Assembly: GCA_023053545.1 (NCBI GenBank)
Contig: JAKZAN010000005.1
Span: forward strand, 744,001-808,000
Length of the DNA: 64,000 nt
DNA from: Lepidurus packardi
Lineage: Eukaryota; Arthropoda; Branchiopoda; Notostraca; Triopsidae
Direction of reading: 5' to 3'
Position 1 is the first letter of the stretch, and each line of letters starts with the position of its first letter. The notes under the pieces were generated by a model that saw only the letters and a list, made by a program, of their open reading frames with translations, did not search any database and had not been told where the DNA came from. Positions 21,979-32,321 of the stretch are shown here, one piece after another. Position numbers and translations under genes: made by a program.

Positions 21979-24792
21979 ATGGATCCCGGATATCAGTACC
22001 TGAGAGACATGTTTCCCCAACTGTTCCAAGGTATTGGAAAACTCCGGAATCACCAAGTCAAACTACACATAGACCCTTCGGTACCTGCGGTCACTAGAAA
22101 GCACCGACGTGTGGGTTTTCACCTTCGCAAAGCGATGTCGGAGGAAATCGACCGACTTCATCTAAAAGAAGACATCATCGAGCAAGTCCTAGACGGTCCG
22201 ACACCATGGGTTTCGCCGTGTATTATGGTGCCGAAACCAAAGCAGCCTGGAAAGTTTAGAGTATGTGTCGATATGCGCGCACCGAACTTGGCAATTTTAA
22301 GGACCTAGCATGTAATCCCAACTGTAGAGGACCTAATCGTTGACCTGAACGGCGCACGGTTCTTTACAAAGCTGGATATGAACCAGGGATATCATCAGCT
22401 CGAATTACATCCGCAATCACGCTACATCACGACTTTCGCTACGCACCAGGGCCTGTTCAGGTATAAAAGGCTCAACTTTGGAGTCAATTGCGCGTCGGAA
22501 ATTTTTGACGACATCATCCGTCAAATCGTAAATGGCATCTCAGGAGTAGTCAACCGTAGTGACGACATCCTCGTCACTGGGAAAACCAAGAACGAGCATG
22601 ACAGAAACCTTAAAGAAGTGCTCCAACGTCTCGCCAAAAAACAGCTTACACTAAATTTTGACAAATGTGAGTTTGGGAAGACGAGCATCACATTTTATGG
22701 TTTGAACTTTAGCGCCGATGGTCTGGCACCTGACAAGATAAAAGTAAAGGCAATCGACGAAGCGGAACAACCACAAAGCCCGGAAGAAGTTGCAAGCTTT
22801 CTTGGAATGATAACGTTCTCTAATAGATTCATTCCAGACGCAGCCACAGTTGCGGAACCATTGCGCAAGCTCACACGGCAAGGCTCTACATGGACGTGGG
22901 ACACTCAAGAAGAAGGCGCATTCCAAGAGTTGAAAAGACGTCTACGAGAAGCTACGACACTAGCCTATTATAACGTGGACAAGCAAACCACCATAATCGT
23001 AGATGCTAGTCCAAAGGGCCTAGGAGCCATATTAGTACAGGTATCCAAAGATGGACACGAAACTCCAATTGCTTTTGCTAGCCGCCGATTAACAGACATC
23101 GAGTCACGCTACTCTCAAACGGAACGAGAAGCGTTAGCCATCACGTGGGCCATCCTCCATTTTCATTTATATGTGGCAGGAAAAGGTTTCAAGATCATAA
23201 CCGATCACAAGCCACTAGTTCCCATCTTCAATAAAGCTCTAATACAAGCACCCGCACGAATCGAGAGATGGCTGTTGAAATTACAGCAGTATGACTTCGT
23301 TGTAGAGTACCGCCCCGGGAAAAATAACCCGGCAGATTTTATGTCCAGGCATCCAACCAAGGAATCAAAAGTCTCATCACGCGAAGAAATACTGGCGGAA
23401 AACTACATTGACTCTGTATGTCTCCGCTCGCAACCGAAGCATGTCTCTCTCCACGAAATTGCCGCTGCTACAGCCAACGACCAGCCGCTTCAGATTATAA
23501 TTAAAAGCCTAAAAAGGATTAAACGCGGTGGAGCAACTGAGCTAAACGAAGCTGAAGAAAAACGACTCAAAGTACTGAAGCAGTGCGCAGACCAGATGAC
23601 GATTCTAAACTCCAAGGACGGTGAATTCCTCCTTAAAGGGACCAAGATTGTTATTCCCGACATCCTGACGCACCGAATCGTAGACATCGCGCACCAAAGT
23701 CATCTGGGTATGGTGAAAACGAAAGGCTTACTCCGAGAAAAAGTCTGGTTCCCAAATTTGGATCAACTGGTTGAAAACAAAATCAGCAATTGTATTCCAT
23801 GTCAAGCTTGCACGAACACGAATCAACCAGAACCCCTCCTAATGTCGAGCTTACCTGCCAAACCGTGGACCGAAGTTAGCGCTGATTTCGCAGAGATGCC
23901 GAACGGGGATTACCTTCTAGTTGTTTATGACGACTATTCACGCTACCCCGTTGTCAGTAAGGTCACAACGACGTCAACAGCAGCCGTGACACCGAAGCTA
24001 GAAGAAATATTTGCGTTATTCGGCATACCAGAAGTTGTCAAGACCGATAACGGTCCGCCGTTCAACGGTGCAGAATTTGCTCAGTTTGCGATAAGCATGA
24101 ATTTCCATCATCGCAAAGTCACGCCACTTTGGCCCCAGGCAAATGGCGGAGTTGAAAGATTTATGAGAACCTTAAAAAAGGCTCTTCGCTGTGCAGTTGC
24201 CGAGGGAGCCAACTGGCGACATCGAATCTCAAACTTCCTATTAGACTACCGTGCCTCACCTCATCCTAGCTCAGGTGCATCGCCCGGTTCCATGCTATTC
24301 GGAAGACCAATGCGAACAAGGCTTCCACAAGTCCGCGCAGCTCTATCCGAGGATGAAATCCGCAACAAGGACACGGCCTACAAGAACAAGATAAAGAACT
24401 ACGCTGACAAGAAGTCGAAGCATCGCGTCTTCGAAGTGGGCGATACCGTTCTATTAAGACGCGACAGAATCTCGAACAAACTGCAGACTCCGTATGAGAC
24501 ACGTCCATTCATGGTCACCAAGATAAACGGTACTATGGTCACTGCGGTGAACGAACATCGTTGCGTCACCAGGAACATAAGCTTCTTCCGGAAAATAAGT
24601 GGTGGCATTCCTGCAGGTGAACCAAATCCAAATGAAGAGATGGAAGAGGAACCTAGTACCACCATTTTTGAAACTCAACCTCCGCGCGCGGATATACCAA
24701 CTGAAGACCAACCTCCAGACGCCGGTAATGTCAGACGAAGCGGTCGAGAGCATCACCGACCTCGAAGATACGAAGATTTCGTGTTATATTAA
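21979..24792 (+). pseudogene. pol: Gypsy-M pol with one internal stop
   Basis: RT begins at ATG 21979. TAG at 22306-22308 is the only internal stop; the same frame continues from 22309 to 24792. FTKLDMNQGYHQ is clear. The catalytic YXDD position reads RSDDILVTG (about 22555), with Ser for Leu. RNase H: IIVDASPKGLG, REALAI, TDHKPLV, NPADFMSRH. Integrase: HX-H...CIPCQAC finger (about 23683-23810), then D,D,E (SADFAEMP, KTDNGPPF, NGGVERFM). The C-terminal tail is acidic and Pro-rich. Nearly complete but not translatable as it stands. Confidence 0.9.
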
Positions 24793-24916
24793 TAATCCTC
24801 ACTTTTGTATTGTTTAAATAATTTAAGTTCTGGTCATCCGCTTAAAGAAAGTGTGAATCACAATTTTGATCTGTTTGTATGATGGTCTCAAGCGGAAACC
24901 AGTCACAATTATTCTA

Positions 24917-24919
<3 letters not shown>

Positions 24920-24951
<32 letters not shown>
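24920..24951 (+). other. A32 run before the Gypsy-M 3' LTR
   Basis: Thirty-two A followed by TAGCAT and then the LTR at 24958. A conventional G-rich polypurine tract is not seen, so the A-run may serve that role or may be an expansion after insertion. Confidence 0.7.
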
Positions 24952-24953
<2 letters not shown>

Positions 24954-24957
24954 GCAT

Positions 24958-25122
24958 TGTAACATCGTGCTAAGCAGCCAACAGAGGGCAGCACGGGAAT
25001 GAGGATGGTAAATACACGGACATAACAGAGAGCAGGAGTGTGATAAAAAGCTCCCCGATTATCGTCGAGTAAACGACCCATCGGTGTGTTAAATTATTAT
25101 ATTTGAGTAAACAAATATTACA
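24958..25122 (+). repeat. Gypsy-M 3' LTR
   Basis: 165 bp, identical by eye to 20504-20668; followed by the ATGAT duplication. Confidence 0.97.
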
Positions 25123-25968
25123 ATGATTATGGAGAGTTGGAAACGCTCTTTATACAGCAAGAAGATGTTGAAAAGAGAGCCAGCAAGGTTCCCCGTAAGG
25201 GTTTACTTAAAATGATTGACGACGACTTCAGGGCTGCTAAGATCCCAAATCCTGTACTGGCACACCAAACACAAAGCGGGAATATCAAACTCGTCTTTAA
25301 GAGTCACGACGAAAAGCTTGAAGCGGAACCGTTACTCAAGAAAGTAGTCTTACCCCAAACTTGGCCCGGTAAGAATGATCTCAAGAAAATTGAACTTAAG
25401 CGTAGTAGTACACCAACTACCTAGGGACCAGAATTACCAAGAAATTTGTCAACATCTGTCCGAAAAAAATTCAAGTCTGAACGTCGTATTCAATGCAGAA
25501 AAAGTTAAATGGCTAAATCCCAGCAGTAAGAAGGCCTATGGGTCTCTATTGGTCTCGTGCGACTGCATTGAGAAGAAGGCAAATCTGCTGCGGGCTGGAA
25601 TGCTCTTTGCCTTTAATAGGCGAATTAAAGTAGAAGACAACAACCCCCCTCAATATCATCAATGCTTTCACTGTCAAGCATACGGCCACGTAGCCACGGT
25701 ATGCCGAGATAAAGAACCAACTTGTGGAAAATGTGCCCAAAAACATGACACAAGGAAATGCTTGGAGGATACCAAAAAATGTGTGAATTGCAAAGGTGAA
25801 CATTTTGCTTTTGACGCAAGTTGTCCTATTAGACAGAAAGAGAAGAAGGAGAGAGAACAAAAATCGCACAATGCGCGCTCAGGCGCTGGTAACTATCCTA
25901 GCTTATCCACGAACCAGCGTGTAGAAAAATCGTCGAACGCGGTTGCACCTATCTCTCAGCAGGATTGA

Positions 25969-28853
25969 CATAACTCCAGGGCAAAGCCTTCCAGATTAAA
26001 GACCAAGAACCGGGATCTAAAATGTATGTTCTTTAACTCTGATTCTCTTTTAAACAAAATTGAAGAAACGAGACTACTTGCACAATCTGAAGAGCCAGAC
26101 ATTATAGCAATTGTGGAGGTTAAACCTAAAAACTGCAGGTTCAAACCTACAGCTGCTGAATTATCAATCTGTGGATACAACACGCTTGACATCAATTTGG
26201 ATAGTGACCTTGGGCGTGGCGTTATTTGTTATAGTAAAAACAATTTGAGAGTGTACCCCGTACCCCAACGTGAATCTGTGCCCCAAGAAATGTTATGGTT
26301 ACGAATCAGTCATTTAAATGGAATGAATATGATCTTCGGTGTGTGTTATAGAAGTCCTTACAGCACCGCAGAAAATGATAAGGAGATTTGCGCTGAAATT
26401 TCGGAAATGACAGCTTCCCCAAATCAAAATATAGTCATAGTGGGTGACTTCAATCTCCCTAAAGCTAATTGGCAACACCGTTATACACACTCGCAACAAA
26501 TTAATCCTGAAAACGTATTTCTTAATTGTTTCAACAGTAACTTCCTTGACCAATTAATTGAAGAACCCACTCGAGTCCGTGGAACAAACAAACCGAGCTT
26601 GCTCGATCTTCTACTTGTAAGTAACCCCGAGGTTGTGACATATGTTGAAGTCCAGTCGCCAATCGGAAAATCGGATCATGCTGTAATAACTTTTATCCTG
26701 CAAACTAACCGACTGGAAAAGAAGAATATACAATGGCCGAACTACTATAAAGGCAACTACCAGGAGATAAGAAGAGTCCTTTCCAAAGTCAACTGGGATC
26801 AAGTATTTCAAGACTTAGAATCCATGGATGATCTGTACAGCAAGTTCCTGCGCACAGTAAAATTTGTGGAATATTGCTTCATACCGCCTAGACTACGTAG
26901 TAGTAGAGCAGCAGTTTCTAGGGAAACATTGAAATTAATAGCCGAAAAAAGGGATGCCTGGAATGCCTTCAAATCAAACAAAGATGACTCTTCATTGGAG
27001 TTAAATTACCGACGCTTCCGCAATAAAGTGCGCAAAGCCACCAGACAGGAAGTAAACAGAAGAGAAAGTCTACTGGCAAAAAATTTAAAAGACAATCCCA
27101 AAATCTTCTGGAAACATGTCAATGCGAAAAGAAAGAACGGAACCATTATACCTCCATTACTAGATGAAACCACGAGACTTACTGTTTCTGAACCGATTGA
27201 AAAGGAAAATGTACTAAACCGACACTTCTCTGTTGTATTTACGCGCGAAATAGATATAACAGAGGTTGATTCTTGTGTCTCGGAAGATCCTTTTCCCCCA
27301 CTCAATATTTGCGCGTCAATGGTTTTAGAAAAACTTAACAGGTTGGATACATCCAAGTCCCCTGGCCCGGACATGTTACACCCTAAAGTCCTCAAGGAAG
27401 CTGCTGCTGTCCTAGTCAAACCGCTTACTTTCATTTATCGAAAATCCATTTCCTCTGGCCAACTCCCGACAATATGGAATAGTGCTGTTGTTACCCCAAT
27501 CTTTAAATCCGGGAAACGTGACTTACCCTCGAATTATGGGCCTATTAGTTTAACTTGTGTAACGTGCAAAATCCTCGAATCAATTATTGCTGACCACATT
27601 TTGACCGAATTTAGACACAGAAAAATATTATCAGATAAACAGTTCGCATTTTTACCTGGACGCTCCGCTGAAAGTCAACTTTTACTTGCTGTCGAGAACT
27701 GGAAAAAGAATGCGGATAAGGGGCTTCAAACTGATGTTATATATCTGGACCTTAAAAAGGCGTTCGACAAAGTACCCCATGGTAGACTTATTCAAAAATT
27801 GGTAGACTACGGTCTCGGTCCTAGTACCTCACCCACCCTGACTAAATGGATTAAAAGTTTCTTAACGAATCGGACGCAATCAGTTTGTGTTGAAGGTGAA
27901 GTCAGTGACTTAGTGATAGATGTTCTAAGCGGAGTTCCCCAGGGCTCGGTTCTGGGTCCGTTACTATTTAACATATATATTTATGACCTAACAGACAAAA
28001 TTGAGTCGACAGTCTTTCTTTACGCGGATGATACCAAAATTAGTAACGTAATTAACTGCCCGGAGGATATGATTAAGCTCCAAGATGACATTAAAAGTAT
28101 TGAGCTTTGGATGGAGAAATGGCTGATGGAATTGAACATCCCAAAGTGTCACCAACTGACGATTGGAAATGAATCTGTCACAAGTAGTTATGTCCTGGGT
28201 GGCGAAGTAATTACCAAGACCGATTGTGAACGGGATCTTGGAGTCCTGATTGACACAAAACTTAATTTTCACCAACATTATGCGAGCATTGCGGCTAAAG
28301 CAACGAGAGTGGCTGGACTAATTAGACGAAACTTCACCTGTGTGGATAAAACAATGTTGTCCATGCTGTATAAAACGCTCGTTAGACCTATTCTTGAGTA
28401 CGGCCACTGTGTAACGCGCCCGTTCTTCAACAGGGACCTAGAAGCCCTAGAAAAAGTTCAAAGGAGAATAACCAAATTTCCTGGAAATCTTCGTCACCTC
28501 TCCTATACAGAAAGACTCAAAGCCCTGAACCTGCCAACTCTGGCATATAGGTTTCTACGGGGTGACCTGATAGAAGCGTTTAAATTGTGTCACGCCTATT
28601 ATGAAAATGTGTCCGCCGAACAATATTGTGTTTCAACCAAAGCAATTGTCGTGGCCATATCCTAAAACTCAAGACAGAACGATTCTTCAAAGATGTAGGC
28701 CGCTGGACCTTCCAAAACCGAATCGTAGATGAATGGAATAGCCTACCAGAAAAAGTGATCAAATTCTCCTCCACACAGACATTTAAAAAATCACTAGATG
28801 AGCATTTTGGCTCAAAAATGTTTGACCCGTTACAATTTCGTAGAGATAAATAG
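25969..28853 (+). pseudogene. LINE-F ORF2, CR1/L2-type endonuclease-RT
   Basis: The frame opens directly after the ORF1 TGA and is the same frame as ORF1; the first ATG in good context is 26026. Endonuclease: IVEVK, GVCYRSP, VGDFNLPKANW (about 26440), SLLDLLLV, GKSDHAVITF (SDH intact, about 26668). RT: SKSPGPDMLHP, VIYLDLKKAFDKVPH (about 27740), SGVPQGSVLGPLLFN (about 27930), LYADDTKIS (YADD intact, about 28018). The CR1/L2 tail RGHILKLK...NRIVDEWNSLPE ends at 28853, one frameshift (about 28640) away from the rest. Otherwise open for about 880 codons. Confidence 0.9.
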
Positions 28854-28901
28854 TTACAAAGAGGCTTTATAAAGCCTTATATGTTGCAATAAATAATAAT
28901 A
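28854..28901 (+). other. LINE-F 3' hairpin and (AAT)n tail
   Basis: Perfect 16-nt palindrome AGGCTTTATAAAGCCT (28862-28877), then an ATAAT-rich tail. Hairpin plus short tandem repeat is the usual CR1/L2 end, unlike the poly(A) tails of the other LINEs here. Confidence 0.8.
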
Positions 28902-28906
28902 ATAAG

Positions 28907-28985
28907 AAATAAATACCACCAAACTTCCTAATATGATAATCGATCCTAAATATAACCATATTGGTAAAATAAAACTATTTAACAT
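28907..28985 (-). pseudogene. nad4L: NUMT: nad4L N-terminal part
   Basis: The minus strand from ATG 28985 reads MLNSFILPMWLYLGS..LGSLVVFIS, then meets LINE-F. It continues as YHRHLLAVL at 19922 and downwards. Confidence 0.85.
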
Positions 28986-28995
28986 TATTCAATTC

Positions 28996-29060
28996 ACCTT
29001 AATAATTTAAAAAAAATATTGGTCTTGTAAATTAAAAATAAGATTAATTCTTCTTAGGTA
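28996..29060 (+). tRNA. trnT: NUMT copy of mitochondrial trnT (UGU)
   Basis: Anticodon TGT in the loop CTTGTAA, with an acceptor ACCTTAA/CTTAGGT that has mismatches. It sits next to trnP as in the ancestral arthropod order. Confidence 0.75.
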
Positions 29061-29061
29061 T

Positions 29062-29124
29062 CAAGAAAATAACTATTTACACCGTAAGCTTCCAAAGCTT
29101 GTATTCTTTTTAAACTACTTCTTG
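29062..29124 (-). tRNA. trnP: NUMT copy of mitochondrial trnP (UGG)
   Basis: The minus strand begins CAAGAAG and ends TTTCTTG (7-bp acceptor with one G-T); anticodon loop TTTGGAA. Confidence 0.8.
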
Positions 29125-29135
29125 CTATTTTAATA

Positions 29136-29638
29136 ATGTTAATATACAATCTACTATCAATTTTTTTTATTAATAAACTCCTTTTTATTTATAACACTCA
29201 CTCACCTTTATCCATAGGGCTAAGCTTAATAGTACAAAGACTTTTAATTTTTTTAATATCAGGGAGATTATTTTTAAATTATTCATTTTCATATAACCTT
29301 TTTTAATTTTTTTAGGGGGTTTACTAGTGCTATTTATTTATATTTCTAGATTAGCATCAAACGAATTATTTAAGTTTAATCCTTATATATTCATTATAAT
29401 TGCCATGTCTAGAATATTAATAATAATGATAATCTATTTAAATAGAGAAAATTCATGAAATAATCTATTAATTCATAAATGAATAATCTTAATAAACTAT
29501 AAATCTCTCCTTACTAAAATCTATAGACCAATATTATTTCAAATAGCACTATTTCTCATCTTCTATCTTCTATTATGTTTATTAGTTGTAGTTACTATTA
29601 CTAAATTTGATAGAAGACCTCTCCGTTTACAAAAATAA
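29136..29638 (+). pseudogene. nad6: NUMT: nad6
   Basis: NADH dehydrogenase subunit 6. ATG 29136 opens, reading MLMYNLLS with the mitochondrial code and SGSLFLNYSFSY further on. A one-base indel in a T-run near 29302 shifts the frame, which then runs to TAA 29636-29638. The stop overlaps the cob ATG by one base. It is nearly full length; its 3' part also lies in the inverted copy at 50286-50569. Confidence 0.88.
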
Positions 29639-30766
29639 TGCTAACTATACGAAAATCCCATCCTTTAATTAAAATCATTAATAACGCACTAATTGACTTA
29701 CCAGCGCCATCAAATTTCAACATTTGATGAAATTTTGGCTCTCTACTAGGTTTATGCTTAATAATTCAAATCCTCACAGCAATACACTTGCAATACACTT
29801 CTCTGCTCATTTAGATATGGCTTTCTCTAGTGTAGCTCACATTTGTCGCGATGTTAACTATGGCTGACTTTTACGAACTTTACACGCAAATGGGGCCTCT
29901 TTCTTCTTTATTTGTTTATATCTTCATATTGGACGTAGTATATACTATGGATCTTATTTATTCTCTCTGAAATGATTTGTGAGAATTATACTTTTATTAT
30001 TAGTCATAGGAACCGCTTCTATGGGCTATGTATTACCATGAGGACAAATATCTTTTTGGGGGCAACAGTAATTACAAATTTAGTATCAGCCATTCCTTAT
30101 GTAGGAAGCAGTATTGTCCAGTGAATTTGAGGTGGATTTGCAGTTGACAACCCCGCATTAACTCGATTTTTACAATCCACTTTTTACTCCCTTTCACCAT
30201 TTCAGGAGTTACTGTAATTCACTTATTATTTTTGCATCAAACAGGATCAAACAACCCTATTGGAGTAGCCAGAAATACAGATGAAATCCTATTTCATCCT
30301 TATTTCAGAGTCAAAGATGTAGTAGGGTTTATAATTATACTAATAGCTTTAGTAATTCTTAGTTTATTAGAACCATATCTATTGGGGGATCCAGACAACT
30401 TCACCCCAGCAAACCCCTTAGTTACTCCATGCCATATTCAACCTGAATGATACTTTTTTTTTGCGTACACCATTCTTCGATCTATACCTAATAAATTGGG
30501 GGGGGGTTGTTGCTTTATTAATATCCATCCTAATTTTAAGCACACTACCTATTTTCCATTTTAGAAAATTTCGGGGGTTAGAATTTTACCCTATTAATCA
30601 AATCTATTTTTGGCTATTAGTAACCACTGTAATCTCATTAACTTGAATTGGCGCACGACCTGTAGAAGAACCCTTTATTTTAATATTACAAATCTTAACT
30701 GTAATATACTTCTCTTACTACTTTGTTAAACCCCTATTACTCAAATTATGAGATAATCTAATTTAA
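29638..30766 (+). pseudogene. cob: NUMT: cob (left-arm copy)
   Basis: Cytochrome b of complex III. ATG 29638 ([12 protein letters not shown]) to TAA 30764-30766. [22 protein letters not shown], the NPIGVA segment and the PLLLKLWDNLI end are readable. Damage includes a small duplication/deletion at AATACACTTGCAATACACTT (about 29780), frameshifts near 30050 and 30190, and a G-run at 30499-30508. Confidence 0.92.
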
Positions 30767-30836
30767 AATTATTTGGCTGAAAGGAAACCACTTGTCTTGA
30801 AAACAAAATACAAAGGTTCAAATCCTTTAATAATTT
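30766..30836 (+). tRNA. trnS2: NUMT copy of mitochondrial trnS2 (UGA)
   Basis: Perfect acceptor AAATTAT/ATAATTT; anticodon TGA in the loop TCTTGAAA. It follows cob as expected. Confidence 0.85.
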
Positions 30837-30856
30837 ATATTTCTTAACACAATGAA

Positions 30857-30925
30857 TTAAAATAACATTATATACATCGAAAAAAATAACAAATAATTTA
30901 AAGAAATAGGGAGAAATGACTTTCA
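30857..30925 (-). pseudogene. nad1: NUMT: nad1 last 22 codons
   Basis: The minus strand from the TGA(Trp) codon at 30925 reads WKSFLPISLNYLLFF..., stopping at TAA 30859-30857. This is the nad1 C-terminus. The rest of nad1 is replaced by LINE-G sequence. Confidence 0.78.
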
Positions 30926-32321
30926 CCACATAAGGGCCTATTACTTGCCATGTTTTTTTTTAGCACGAGAGCTTGTATGTGGTCCGCACCAGCTGCCTTG
31001 TTGGGAGGTAGACCGTCGAGGATAGTAGTGATCTCTTCCCTGGAGGAAGCTTCCTCGTAGGGAGACAGACTTGCTCTGTTGGTAGTGCGGCGGAAACGAG
31101 ATGAGTGATGGATATCATGGGATGAATCTACAGGTTTGCCATTCAACAAGTGTTTTGCTACATAGTTGAGCTTTGATGTAGGGTCGGGGAAAGGTTTCCC
31201 ATGATCTTGACAGAGATGCTGTAGCCGGTTGTTGTTATGCGAACGTAGGTGACGGTCGAAGTTCCACAGAATTCTGTTACTCGGATCTTCCATTTGTGCT
31301 GCCCAATATCGTCCTTTCAACTCACGAGTTTTCGCCCGATAGATATTTCGCTTCCTTTTCCATTCATCTTCCCTTTGTAAGTATCTTATGGCACGATAAA
31401 GTCGAAGAGCGGCTGCGGATTCTTTTCGAAGGTGATATAGTTCGCTATTCCACCAGGGATTTTTCCGTTTGTCGTCTGACCTGGTTGGTATGTGCTTATT
31501 CATAGCCTCGCGGATGATAGTAGTGAGCGAGTTGACTGCAATATCAATTTCCTGTGGGTTTTGTGGATTCGATATCATTGAGTGCATCTTAATTAAGCTA
31601 GACGACAGGTGGGAATAAAGGTCTTTCCAGTTTGCTTTTGCGTATGACCAAGAGGTTTTCGGTACGCGGGTTATAAGATTTTTGAAAGACAGGACTATTG
31701 CCTTATTAACTGATTCATTATAATAAGAATCTTCGCTAAGAATGGACCAATTAACTTGCGTGCGTAAGGTAGGTTATATCCACGTTAAGTCTATAGTGGA
31801 CTTGTGACCACGTTCGTTATGAAACGTGGGTTTGTTCCAGTTGTTTAGCAAGACCAAGTCTTGTTCAGATGCAAAATCGTACAGTTGTGATCCAGCGGTG
31901 TCGGGAGTCCTATCTTCCGTAGCCAGTGATGGGCGTTGAAATCACCAGTGATTACAATACGATCCATGTGTCCATGCTTTTTCTGTATGTCAGAGAGAAG
32001 TGATGTGGTTTTGGTGGTGTGTCTTCTGTATAATGCGATTACCAGTATGGGGAGGGAGCCTGTGATGGAGAGCTTGAGAGCCACATACAACTGAGATATC
32101 TCCAAAACGTAGAAAGGACTGTTCGTCTTGCGAAGGAGAAGCACACCTTCGTATTCGAGTGCGGGGCTAATTAGTTCAAAGCCCCCCATCCTTGGGTATG
32201 GCAAGTTTTTCGGAGGTTCCATGACTGCTATTGTGTCAATATTCTTGATTGAGGCCTCCCATATGAGTTCCGTAAGTTGATTGTAATTCTTCCTTACATT
32301 TTGTACCCGAAGCTCCGTCAT
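30926..32321 (-). pseudogene. LINE-G ORF2 (left copy), truncated
   Basis: Starts MTELRVQNVRKNYNQ at 32321. Endonuclease motifs MEPP and VITGDFNAHHWL are present. A one-base loss after HHWL shifts the frame (stop at 31845), and a further in-frame stop follows STIDLTWI. The SDH motif reads SVN, so catalysis would be lost anyway. RT begins (PPNKAAGADHIQALVLKK) and is cut by the nad1 junction. One extra A in an A-run near 30955 distinguishes it from the right copy. Confidence 0.85.

Larger units (their letters stand above)
20504..25122 (+). mobile_element. Gypsy-M, Mag-like LTR retrotransposon with identical LTRs
   Basis: 4.6 kb with two 165-bp LTRs that I read as identical, flanked by ATGAT (20499-20503 and 25123-25127). 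Inserted in LINE-F ORF1. The order is gag, protease, RT, RNase H, integrase. Mag-like features are the short LTRs and the WPQANGGVERFMRTLK integrase context; the clade is tentative. The identical LTRs make this among the youngest insertions here. Confidence 0.95.
20046..25968 (+). pseudogene. LINE-F ORF1, split by Gypsy-M
   Basis: Probable start ATG 20046, with a frame change near 20125. Then come an N-terminal C4 finger, CX2CX13CX2C (CITC...CKSC, about 20138-20205), a Leu-rich coiled-coil segment (20290-20410) and a cut at codon 20501-20503. After the Gypsy and its duplicated ATGAT the frame resumes in phase at 25128 (YGELETLF). A second frameshift lies at about 25375-25400. It continues with HQLPRD, KWLNPSSKKAYGS and three knuckles (CFHCQAYGHVATVC, CGKCAQKHDTRKC, CVNCKGEHFAFDASC), ending at TGA 25966-25968. 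Presumed RNA-binding chaperone of the LINE particle. Confidence 0.82.
19923..28906 (+). mobile_element. LINE-F, chimeric LINE (zinc-knuckle ORF1 plus CR1/L2-type ORF2)
   Basis: About 4.35 kb once the nested Gypsy is discounted. It lies between two copies of ATAAG (19918-19922 and 28902-28906) inside nad4L, whose frame closes perfectly without it. It has a short 5' leader, an ORF1 homologous along its length to LINE-G ORF1, a same-frame TGA, a CR1/L2-like ORF2, a 16-bp palindromic hairpin and an (AAT)n tail. Both ends belong to a single insertion, so it entered as one chimeric unit rather than one LINE sitting in another. Confidence 0.78.
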
